A stretch of 64,000 nt of DNA, from positions 108,048,586-108,112,585 of the forward strand of contig NC_134949.1 of assembly GCF_965638725.1 (NCBI RefSeq), written 5' to 3'. The stretch comes from Aptenodytes patagonicus. Its lineage: Eukaryota; Chordata; Aves; Sphenisciformes; Spheniscidae. The translations under genes were made by a program, and so were the position numbers. Under the pieces are notes generated by a model that saw only the letters and a list, made by a program, of their open reading frames with translations, did no database searches and was not told the origin of the DNA. Position 1 is the first letter of the stretch. The number at the start of each line of letters is the position of its first letter. Below are positions 12,701 through 23,600 of this stretch, in pieces.

Positions 12701-14312
12701 TAACTCCAACATTGTTCTGAAAATCAGTGGGATAACCAGGAGATAGCCCCAGAGAGGCATGTGGATCCTGTAGAGTCTGTGGCTCAGAGTGGAGTTCATC
12801 TGATTGTGCCTAATAGGAGGCATTAAAAATTAGATCTTTATTGCAGAAACATTCCCCCACATTAATGGGTTTGTGCAGGACAGTGAAGGTGAGAATAGGG
12901 AGCAGGATGATTTCTCTGGGTCATGAAGGAGGCATGTGGTAGAGAGGAGAATCTTTGGAGGTGATGCAGAGCTTCACGGAACACCTGCAGTGTGGAGCCA
13001 CTATCATGTTAAACTACAGCAGTGCAAAGTCACTAAAAAGTGTAATGACACAACCTCATAACAAGATAAATTTGGGGAACTGGAAAACCATGGTGCTCGA
13101 TACTACAAGTTACTGATAACTCTCCTTGGCCAGAGGTGGTCATATAGTGCCTGTGTTTCTTAATCCTCTGGTGTCAGCATGTAAGCAAACCAATTTTTGT
13201 TTTCTAAATGCAATTTGAACAGTAGTTTCTTCATAAAATTCAAGATACTCCCAGACTGGTGAGATTTATTTTGTTTTGTTTGATATACGCAGGAAGAAAC
13301 TGCTTCTTTGGTGCTGAGAAGGAATACTGGGAATATTTACATTTGAATAATATTTAACTAGCAATGCTTAATACATTAACAATAAATCTTGGTTAGATTC
13401 TAAATTAAGTGGATTTGCATCTGAGTAGGTGAGATGAACAGGAGAGATTTTGTTGAAACATAAACAAGACAGAAATTTGTTCCAAAATAATTTAGCCCAA
13501 AGGACGTAAACAGTAATGTTCAATAATTTCCTCCTCCAGAAACAGTTTTATGTGCCTTATTGCCTGCGTCATGCATATTGTTTCTTAGAAAGAAGCTGAA
13601 AAAGTGCTTATTTTTGTGTTTTGGGGTTGTTTTTTTTTTAAAGTCTAAATAGTCTGTATAGTGTTGCTGAGCAAATTTAGAGGGGTAGTTCTCTAGTGAT
13701 CTCTTGGCCTTTATAATAGATATAATGAGTGACTAACCTCTGGTATTTTCAGAGTAATCACAGCATAGCTGGTTGCTTACAGGTGGTCAGGAAGGCATTA
13801 TATTTTATTTTCCTCCCTTTGTGCAACCCTTAGCACACATCATTGAACATATGTCTAGTTATATTGGACCAAGGAGACAGAAAAGATCTGAGCAGAGTTT
13901 ATGTTCTTAAGAAATATCAGATTACGGCCATTCACAGGGGAATTCTGGATAGTGAAGTCATGTTGGGGATTTGTAATTTTGGCTTCCTACTGACTTGCTG
14001 TGAGGTGTCTTCAAGCTGAGCACAGATGCGGAATCAAAGTGTCCAGATACGAGGCGCTTCCCTGTTTTGTTGACTCCAGAGTGATTTGCTTTGGATGAAA
14101 GGAAGATGGCCTCACTGCCTGTAAACTGAATGGCCAGCCAGGGCTGCCTCCGGTTTGAAATACACAGCTGTACTGAGCCATCTGAAAGCTCTCCTCCCGT
14201 GTCTTCTCAGTAATGGGGGAAGAGTTGCCATTTACTGCTTCACACCAGACACATCTGCTTGGAAAGTTCCTCACTGGTTTTGTGTTCTCTTCTTGTGGGG
14301 TGGTTTTAACAG

Positions 14313-14566
14313 TGTGCCCTGGAGATGCGAGACTTCCCCTGGGCAGCAGGAGGCACACGTCTAGAGAATGCTGGAGCTGCAGGAGGGAAGCGCCCAGTGC
14401 AAAACCAGAGAGGAGCAAAGAGAAAAAAGGCAAGTGGACAGCCAGCATTGAGAGAAGCGGGTGGCAGAAAGTGCTTCGACGCTGCCTCTGGCGGCACACT
14501 CCCCAGAGGAACTTGACGAGAGCCCATCTGCGTGCGTGTGAGACTGTGAGCTCAGGATTTCTGTCA
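14313..14566 (+). other. BCL9: Probable 5' UTR part of the first BCL9 coding exon
   Basis: A 3' splice site (TGGTTTTAACAG) ends at 14312, and from there the DNA becomes more GC-rich up to the start codon at 14567. I infer that this is the untranslated part of the exon carrying the BCL9 start. It contains an upstream ATG at 14325 that opens a 63-codon frame closing at 14516, which could dampen translation of the main frame. The exact exon start is uncertain; the polypyrimidine tract is G-interrupted. Confidence 0.4.
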
Positions 14567-14619
14567 ATGCATTCCAGTAACCCCAAAGTGAGGAACTCCC
14601 CGTCAGGCAACACACAGAG
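14567..14619 (+). CDS. BCL9: BCL9 coding exon 1
   Basis: This exon encodes residues 1-17 (MHSSNPKVRNSPSGNTQ) and the first two bases of Ser18, ending at AG|GTAAGG. The start context CTGTCAATGC is weak by Kozak rules. The frame upstream of the ATG stays open within the presumed exon but holds no in-frame ATG there, so this start is preferred. Confidence 0.93.
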
Positions 14620-17600
14620 GTAAGGAAAAGACCCTGCAGTCAGCTGCTCTGGATTGGTGCATGGTGCTATCCCAGCTCTGCTGCAGGATTAGCCAAGGAC
14701 TGGTGCGTGTGACTTACTGGTCCTTCTTTGTGCTCCCATTGGATCCGCCGAGTACCTGAGCACTGGCTGCACAGTGCTGACGAGCCTCCACGTTTGCTAG
14801 GCTCAGGATGAGCTGAAAGCTCTAAATCCATGAGGTGCGGATTCTACATTGCTCACACCCTCCTCCCTCCCATCAGGTGTCTGAATAGTCTGTAGGAGAG
14901 TAAACATGCTGTTTCTATCTGTTTTGGCTTTTTTTTTTCCTCTTCCCCCTCTTCTAATTATCTGTTTCCCTAACGGGCAGTTGGGCAGCAGAAGGTCTCT
15001 CTGTCTGTACTTTCACACAAAACGCCTCCTCTGTATTATTGGCCTGAACAGCCTGGAGAACTGATCAGCTGTGCACTGACATCCTGTGCATCATTCACCT
15101 GCCAGTGCAGCAGGTCAGCATCTCTCCTCTGCTAATTTGGAAGGGAAAAAATATGGAAGCAAAGCACTGTTCAGGGACTTACAATGGTCTGATTGACAGC
15201 ATTCTCGAGTTTGATTATTTACTCCTAGAGGTCTTCTGGAGCTTAAGAGTAATTCAGAGGGAATGCCTCTGGGTCAGATGCCTGTCCAAAGGAGGAAACA
15301 GCTTGTGCGAGTCCCACAGTGAAGATGCTAGCAAGCACTGCCTGTTGGAAGTGGCAGTGGTGATAGGAAAACATGATGCAGAAGATCCTATAGCAATGGA
15401 GCAACTGGAGGGTGAGGAGGAAGGGGTGGCTAATATGTGTGTAAAACCCAGAGGAACAAAATATTTTTAGGATGCAATTTGCTGAATGGAAGAGGGAAGG
15501 AAAGACCCTGAATTTCCCTTGGCAAATTAAAGAAGCTTCATCTGCCCCATTTTGCAGGAGTGTGCAGGGAGATGGTATCCTTCTCTTTCCTTATTCAGAG
15601 GCAGGTTGTAGCTGGTTTAATTGTTTTCACGGTCAGAGGTTTGTGTTTTCCTGGCAGCTTGCCCCAATGTATGATGAATGCTGCAGTAATGCTGGGTTTT
15701 CCTTGTGCTCCCTGTAGAACTGGATAGGGAGGTGCACAGGCGGGGGGGGGGGGTCTACTCTGATCGGAGCTGCAGTATATAGTTGGGGTCCAGGAGAGTG
15801 GTGAGGTGAACTTTATTGTGCCTTGTTTGTTTACTCTGAGCTGGTCTTGGTGTGAGGCGCTTCTCTGTGCACATAGAAACCGTTGTCTTTATTGACAGAA
15901 GCCCCAGAGGTAGGTCCTCATGTGACAGCAGTTCCTGGGATCTGGCAGGTCTGTAGCTTGCCCTAGTGCCTTCTTGAGCAATGAGATCCCATCTTGGATA
16001 ATAACCCTTTCGGGGCATGTTCAAAAAAGCACCTGCATGACTCTAAGCTTGCAGGCATTTTTTATTTGTCAGCAATTGTCTTAGCTTGCAAAGGTGGCAG
16101 TGGTTGTTTCTGCTTCTCTCTAATCTGTTCCTACAGGGTTGAATGAATCCATGGTGTGATTTGTCACTTTTTTTTTCTTTTCCTTTTCTTACTCTGTCCC
16201 CAGTAGCCCCAAATCAAAGCAGGAGGTGATGGTCCGTCCCCCTACAGTGATGTCCCCGTCTGGCAACCCCCAGCTGGATTCCAAATTTTCCAACCAGGGT
16301 AAACAAGGGGGCTCCACCAGCCAATCCCAGCCCTCTCCCTGTGACCCCAAAAGTGGAGGTCACCCCCCCAAAGTGCTCCCTGGCCCAGGTGGGAGCATGG
16401 GGCTGAAGAATGGGGCTGGAAACGGTGCCAAGGGGAAGGGGAAGAGAGAGAGGAGCATTTCGGCAGACTCCTTTGAACAGAGGGAAGCTGGGACTCCTAA
16501 TGATGACCCTGAAATCAAAGGTATGTTTGCTAGGATTCGTGCGCAAGAGCAGACAATTAGTCTGAGTCCTCTGTGAGATGGAGAATCGCTATGCAAGTGT
16601 TAGCAAAACATTTATTTGTCTGGGGTTCTGCAAGTTCCAGCCAACGAAGTCTAAAGGTCTTGAGAGCAGGCGAAGAGGAGAGGTTGTCGTAGCTGGCATC
16701 GGTAAATGTCCTGTTCACGCTCCGTTAAAGTGCAGACCTGACTCTGGTGGGAAAGTTCCTTTGTAACTCTGAAACTCCCCCAGAGGATTTGAAAGTACAA
16801 ATGCAACCTGTTGGTTTCCTTCTGGCCTTTGGCCTTTCAGGAACTGTTCTGTTGTAACTGGGGTTTTGAACAATATGCAAGCCTGTTTTGTCAACACAGA
16901 TACATAACCCGTAGCACCCTGACTGGTAACACAAGCCAGAGAGTTGGGATTTCTGTGTTCTGTTCCTGGCTCCAATATTGCCTCTGTGAGGCAGTGCAAA
17001 AACAGACTAGATGTGCAGTTGTCCATCTTTCCTATGTTGTCCATTTTCTAGGTCACCTGGCTAAGGTGGCTTAAGGGGGGGGGGGGGGAAGGAAAGTTTT
17101 GCACAGAGTGTTGTCCTTGGGTGCAGACCTATTTATATTTGTTCATTTTAGTGTGTAGTTTTCCTGCTGTTCTGTGTGGCCATTAGAGAATTCAAAGGGA
17201 TCAGCTCTGGGAACTGCCACTTGCCTTGGAAAGGGGCAAGATGAGCTTTCTCCCAGTGGTGCCTGAAGGGCAGTATGGCATTAGAGGGAAGATACATGGT
17301 GTATTAGAAGAATTGCCTTTAGTAGTGCTTGAGGGAGAAGTGGGAAACTTCAGAGGAGGAAAAGCTCTGGTCAGTTTCCAGAAATGGTTTCCAATGAGCT
17401 CCCAAGGTAGTGATTCCCCTCTTTTCCCCTTTCTCCCCTTCCAGACTGCAATTCTGCTGATCACGTGAAGTCCCAGGATTCTCAGCACACACCACACTCC
17501 ATGACTCCTTCAAATGCTTCAGCCCCAAGGTCTTCCACACCTTCCCATGGCCTGACTGCCACTTTGGAGCCAGCGAGTGGGCAGAAGACTCCATCCAAAG

Positions 17601-20600
17601 TGGTTTACGTTTTTTCTACTGAGATGGCCAACAAGTAAGTAGGTAGATGCTTGAATGTCTTCAGGGAGTGGGGCTTATATTTGTGCTTCCTTTTTAAGAG
17701 ATTCTCAAGTGCACTTTATCCTTCAAGTGCATTCTTGTAGCAAAAAGTCATTACTTGTTTTGGGGATGCTGAAGGGGCCGGGATGGAGAATGTCGCTACC
17801 TCTTGCCCTCTGAGAAGTGATTATTTATTCCTCCGAGGTGTGGTTTTTTTGGCAAATGCTGGTAGATATTGTTTTGCAATCCATGCGGTGAGTAGCAGCC
17901 AGGATGGCTTAAACCGAGACATGAACCCTGAGTGCTGATGAGTTTGTAGATGTAAGCATTTTTCTTTTGCTACTCATCTAGAGTGAAATATGTGTGGTTA
18001 AGTCTCTCTCCCTTCTGCCAGCTGAAGGATAGAAGGGAGGGCGGTTAAGAAAAATCGATTCTTATCTTCAGCTGGATATGTGCATCTGTCTGTCTTTGCA
18101 GGGCTGCAGAAGCTGTGCTGAAGGGACAGGTGGAAACCATTGTGTCCTTTCATATCCAGAACATCTCAAACAGCAAGGCGGAACGAAACACTGTACCCTT
18201 GGTAGGGAATACCTGCATGTGGGTGGGAAGGGAAATGGTAAATGTGCTTGTGTGTGTCATTCAGAGAGGTGGATGATTATTTAAACACTGAAATATGTTT
18301 TAGAGTGGAAAAGAGAGAGATGGTTGTTGTCCTAGCCTTCTGCAAATAAATGTCTGGGATCATCCAAAGAAGAGCTTGAGCCTTGCGATATTTGGGTAGT
18401 ATATTTCCAACCCATTGCTCATGCAGAGCTAGCACAGAAGCAAGGGGTACCTGCTGTAATACTTGAGCAAAATACGTTTCTGCATGGCCAAGATGCTGCT
18501 CTGTAATCACTGCATGAAGGCTACCCTTCCTTGCAAACTGTGGGCTGGTGGTGTTGAGAACAGGACGTTCTGTTTGCATCTCTGCTTATGTGACACGGCT
18601 GTAAGATGGATGAGTGACAACATGTGGCTTTCTCTTGCAGAACCCCCAGATCACTGCACTTCGGACTGAACCCAAGCCCCTGCCACAGCCGCAGCCCCCT
18701 GCCTCCCAGGACCAGAACCCTCCCCAGAACGCCAAAATGCAGCCGACTCAGCCCGTGTCAGCGCCGGTATCCAAATCCACTGGCCCCCCGTGCCCCATAG
18801 ATCAGGACAGTCCCAGTGTGGAAAGCAAAGTGATGTCTGTGGGCAGCCCTGCCAACTCTACCCCGTTGCAGACAGAAGGATTTGGGCAGAGTTCGACCCC
18901 CAATAATCGAGCAGTTAGCCCAGTTTCCCAAGGTAGCAATAGCTCCGCTGCAGAGCCCAAAGGTCCTCCCCAGCAGGTGTCTGGTGGGGACCCATCCAAT
19001 TTGGGCGAGAATCCAGATGGACTGTCACAGGAGCAGCTGGAGCATCGAGAGCGCTCGTTGCAGACCCTGAGAGACATACAGCGCATGCTCTTCCCTGATG
19101 AGAAGGAGTTTGCGGGAGGGCAAAGCGGGGGACCACCCCCAAATGCCGGGGTGCTGGATGGTCCCCAAAAGAAACCTGAAGGGCCGATACAGGCCATGAT
19201 GGCTCAATCCCAAAGTTTAGGCAAAGGGTCAGGGTCTCGGACAGATGGAGGGGCTCCGTTTGGCCCTCAAGGACACAGGGACATGCCCTTTTCCCCAGAT
19301 GAAATGGGGCCACCACCAATGAACTCCCAGTCAGGACCCATAGGCCCAGACCACCTGGACCACATGACTCCCGAGCAGGTGGCCTGGCTCAAGCTGCAGC
19401 AGGAGTTTTACGAGGAGAAGAGAAGAAAGCAAGAGCAGGTGGTTGTGCAGCAGTGTTCCCTGCAGGACATGATGGTCCATCAGCACGGGCCTCGTGGGGT
19501 GGTTCGAGGCCCTCCCCCTCCCTACCAGATGACCCCTGGGGAGGGCTGGGGACCTGGGGGTCCAGAGCCCTTCCCTGAAGGCATGAACATGTCGCACGCT
19601 CTGCCCCCCAGGGGCATGGCCCCTCATCCCAACATGCCCGGGAGCCAGATGCGCCTGCCTGGTTTTGCAGGAATGATGAACCCTGACATGGAGGGCCCCA
19701 GTGTCCCGAACCCTGCCTCCCGGCCTGGGCTTTCGGGAGTTAGTTGGCCAGACGACGTGCCAAAAATCCCAGATGGCCGAAACTTCCCTCCTGGCCAGGG
19801 TGTCTTCAGTGGCCCTGGCCGAGGGGAGCGGTTCCCCAATCCACAGGGCCTGCCCGAAGAGCTCTATCAGCAGCAGCTGGCTGAGAAACAGATGGGCCTC
19901 CCTCCTGGCCTGAACATGGAAGGCATCAGGCCTGGCATGGAGATAAACAGAATGATGCCCTCCCAGAGACACATGGAGCCTGGGAACAACCCCATCTTCC
20001 CTCGCATGCCGGTGGAAGGGCCGATGAGCCCCTCCAGGGGGGACTTCCCAAAAGGAATACCCCCACAAATGGCCTCTAGCAGGGAGCTGGAGTTCGGGAT
20101 GGGCCCTGGCAGCATGAAGGGGGACATGGGCATGAATGTCAGCATGGGCTCCAACCCACCCCTGGTCCCTCAGAAGCTGAGGGAGGCAGGAGTGGGGCCA
20201 GAAGAGATGATGAAACTGCGCCCCGGCGTCTCGGAGATGCTCTCCTCTCAGCAGAAAATGGTGCCGCTGCCGTTTGGGGAGCACCCGCAGCAGGAGTATG
20301 GCATGGGTCCCAGGCCTTTCCTTCCCATGTCTCAGGGCCCAGGAGTCGGTCTCCGAAATCTCAGAGAACAGATCGGGCCTGACCAAAGGACTAACAACCG
20401 GCTCAGCCACATGCCGCCACTACCTCTCAATCCCACCAGTAACCCTAATAGCCTCAACACTGCTCCCCCTGCGCAGCGCAGCCTCGGCCGCAAGCCCTTG
20501 GATATCTCTGCAGCCGGACAGGTGCATTCGCCAGGAATCAACCCCCTGAAATCCCCCACGATGCGCCAGGTCCAGTCTCCCATGATGGGGTCTCCCTCGG

Positions 20601-23600
20601 GGAACCTCAAGTCCCCTCAGACGCCCTCCCAGCTGGCAGGAATGCTTGCGGGCCCCACTGCCGCAGCTGCCGCTGCCTCCATTAAGTCCCCCCCTGTCTT
20701 GGGGTCTGCTGCTGCTTCTCCTGTCCACCTCAAGTCTCCATCTCTCCCCGCACCTTCTCCCGGATGGACTTCGTCTCCAAAGCCTCCTCTGCAGAGCCCT
20801 GGGATTCCCCCGAACCACAAGGCATCTCTCACCATGTCTTCTCCAGCCATGCTGGGGAACGTGGAGTCGGGTGAGTGCTGCCTCTGCTAGCTGGACTTGG
20901 CTCTTCGGTTCATGTAGGGTTACCCTGAGGTGTGCAGCAAGGGGAGGGGGAGGAGGTTTCTTGCAGGGTGGCAGTGCCGCAAGGCTAGGCGGTGCTTGGC
21001 CCAAGGGTCTGGTTGGTGGCTACATGAGTAGAGTGCAAGCGCTTTTCCTCCTCCGGCTGTATTTGGATTTGCACCGTGCCCGCTGTGTGTCGGGGTGAGG
21101 GCTGGTCACTTGGAGGACATGGAAGTGAAAGGGTGGGGTCAAGAGGTGTGAAAAGATGTGGAGTGTTGATGGGAGAAATCAGGGGTGGTGGTGTTTGGCT
21201 GTTCTGCCACAGCTCCTGGTGGCTGTAGCTTTGTGGAGAAGTTCCTGCTGATGTTATGAAAATGTTTTGAAATAAAGCCTCCTACAAATTGATGCTGAGC
21301 ATAGTTAGCCAGTTGTGTATCTAGGTATGGTTCCGATACGGTTACGGCTTTCTAGGTTAACCACCACAGACAGGGAGGCATGCTAACGTTTGTTCAGGTT
21401 TCAACCGTTTCAGAGAGTTAAACGCCACCGTATGTAGCATTCGGTAGCATGCCGGAGCCGTGCTGTACCTGGGACCTCGGGATGCAGGTGCTGGCACTGC
21501 CCTATCTGCTCGTGAACATCTCTGAGCTGCCGGCAGCACACCTCTGCCCTCTCCTTCCCGCTCCCAAATCCTCCCGGAGCTTGCCCCGGAGCACGTTCGC
21601 CCCTCCGTCGAGGCTCCCGGCGCCGCAGCCCGGGGCGGCCTTCTTGCCCGGGAAGGTCTCCCGGCTGGGAGAGGCCGGGGGAGGAGGCTTGCCCACGTTG
21701 CCCTCTAGTGCCGCTGCGGGTAACAGCGCGGCGGCCGGGTCGTGCCGGCCGGCCGGCGGCGGCGGGGGGGGTAATCCCTCGCACCAGCTGGCAGGATTGC
21801 TGGCCGGGTTTCTGTGCTCGGGAGGGGAGCCTGGATGTTCGTGTCCGTCGTGGCTGCTGAGGCTGTGCCCGGCGTGAGCCCAAGCGCCTGCAAGTCAGAA
21901 CCGAATGCTTTAGTCCGTGCCTAACGTTGTGTTTAGCGAATGCTTTTACATGCAGCTCTTCCAAGGCATAAATGGTTTGGCGTTGCAGGACTTTTATATT
22001 CTCCTTTCCTTTCTCTGGGATGAGCCAAGGAACCTGCAGTGAATTTTCAGTGGTAGTACAACTTTGGTTTAGCATCTTTCCTTCACGTGGTTTGGGTGGC
22101 ATGAAATTCATCGGTGAAGAACAAAGGAGATTGGAAGTGCAATTAAGTTATTTCTAGTTTTGGGAGAGCAGAGGATGATAAGCTAATAGGTGCAGAGAAT
22201 GTTTCTTTAACTGGAATGAGCAGTAAATATGTGTATATAAAACCTCGAATGAAATAGAAACAAGCAGTTTTACTTGTAGCTGCTGATGTAGCTTGTCAGA
22301 AATCTGTCTGCATGTCCCAGCATAGTATCTGCTACAGCTTTCGTTGTGCTGCCTATGTCTCTTGTGTTTGTTTGCCTCCTAAAGAAAAAGGGAAGGGAGT
22401 TACAGTTGATGTTTGGTGGGTGGAGGAACAGTTAATTGACTATGGATCTGGATTTTTATGGCTAGACCTGGTATGTAAGTCTGTTGTCTTCAGTGCCTGG
22501 AAGCTGAATAGTAGGATTTTCAGATGTACCTGATAATTCTTCATGTGGATTTGTAGAGGCTCAAGATAGTTCCAGTAGAAGTGCAGAATCCAGGATAACA
22601 AATGTTAACCATCTTGACCAACAGGCTTATTTTTCTGGTTACCTTTCACAGGCATTGACTGCATTAGTTAGATGATCTCTTGCAATAAAAGGGATTTCTA
22701 GTTTTTCAGATTTCTAGGAGAAAAGGGTGGGATTTCAGGAAAAAGTGATATGGAAAAAAAATTAAAGGTTTTTTCTTTCTCCCCCCCCCCAGGTGGTCCA
22801 CCTCCTTCCACAGTCAGCCAGTCTGCTCCTGTGACTCTTCCTGGAAATCTTCCTTCTAGCAGTCCTTACACAATGCCTCCAGAGCCGACCCTCTCCCAGA
22901 ATCCCCTCTCCATTATGATGTCCAGGATGTCCAAATTTGCCATGCCCAGCTCTACACCGCTCTATCATGATGCCATCAAAACTGTGGCCAGCTCAGATGA
23001 TGACTCCCCTCCAGCACGCTCCCCAAACTTGCCACCTATGAACAGCGTACCAGGTAAGAAACTCAAAGAAACATAAGCCCAAGCTATCAGGCAATACAGT
23101 GAGGGTGATTTTTATGGAAGCTTCATCAGATGAAGATGGTGAGAGGGAAAAACCTTGAAGAATATACAGCCATGGGTTGTTTTTGAGGAAGGCAGTTGCA
23201 GTTCTCTGAAATGGGGAGATGGAAATTCTCCTTGCAACCAGTTTTTTCTGTCCAGAAAGTGTTTAATCTGGAAAACTGTTATGTATGGGAGAGATTTCCA
23301 CTCAGGCAGACTGGAATTACTTGTGTGAGTGAATGCTGCTCATGAGAATAAGGGTCAGACCTACAATGTGTTACCCAGAGGAAACCGTTCTCCCCCTGTC
23401 TTAAGGCAGTGTCACAGAAGCTTCACAGGTTTTTTTTGTTTGGTGGTTTGGGGTTTTTCTTGACACTGAATCACTGGTCTTTTCCTGAGTTTTGTGGATT
23501 GCCTTTGTTACAGACGAGAGTGTTAGAGTGCTTTCTCAAAGCAAACATATTTTCATATGGGGAATGTGTAATGGCAGGTGACCTCAACCAGTAAAATAAA

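Larger units (their letters stand above)
1..14312. other. Non-coding DNA upstream of the BCL9 start codon
   Basis: No reading frame here resembles a protein I recognise; the longest open stretches (minus 7197-7634, plus 8503-8925, plus 2132-2491) have no recognisable domains. The stretch lies directly 5' of the first BCL9 coding exon on the same strand. In other vertebrates BCL9 has several non-coding 5' exons separated by long introns, so I infer that this is mostly 5' intron. It contains scattered simple-sequence tracts (T-run near 4771-4796, AT-rich tract near 3350-3377, C-run near 12127-12136), a 22-bp tandem duplication at 3570, a palindrome at 5258 and a CRE at 5391. The BCL9 promoter itself is not visible and probably lies outside the window. 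Confidence 0.6.

Noticed and set aside
15105-15470. 121-codon intronic frame on plus
   Set aside because: No similarity to any family I know, no splice or promoter context; it sits inside a BCL9 intron with well-supported boundaries.
19331-20410. 359-codon open frame on the minus strand
   Set aside because: It lies fully antisense to BCL9 exon 5. The Pro/Gly-rich coding strand has few codons that create antisense stops, and the translation has no domain.
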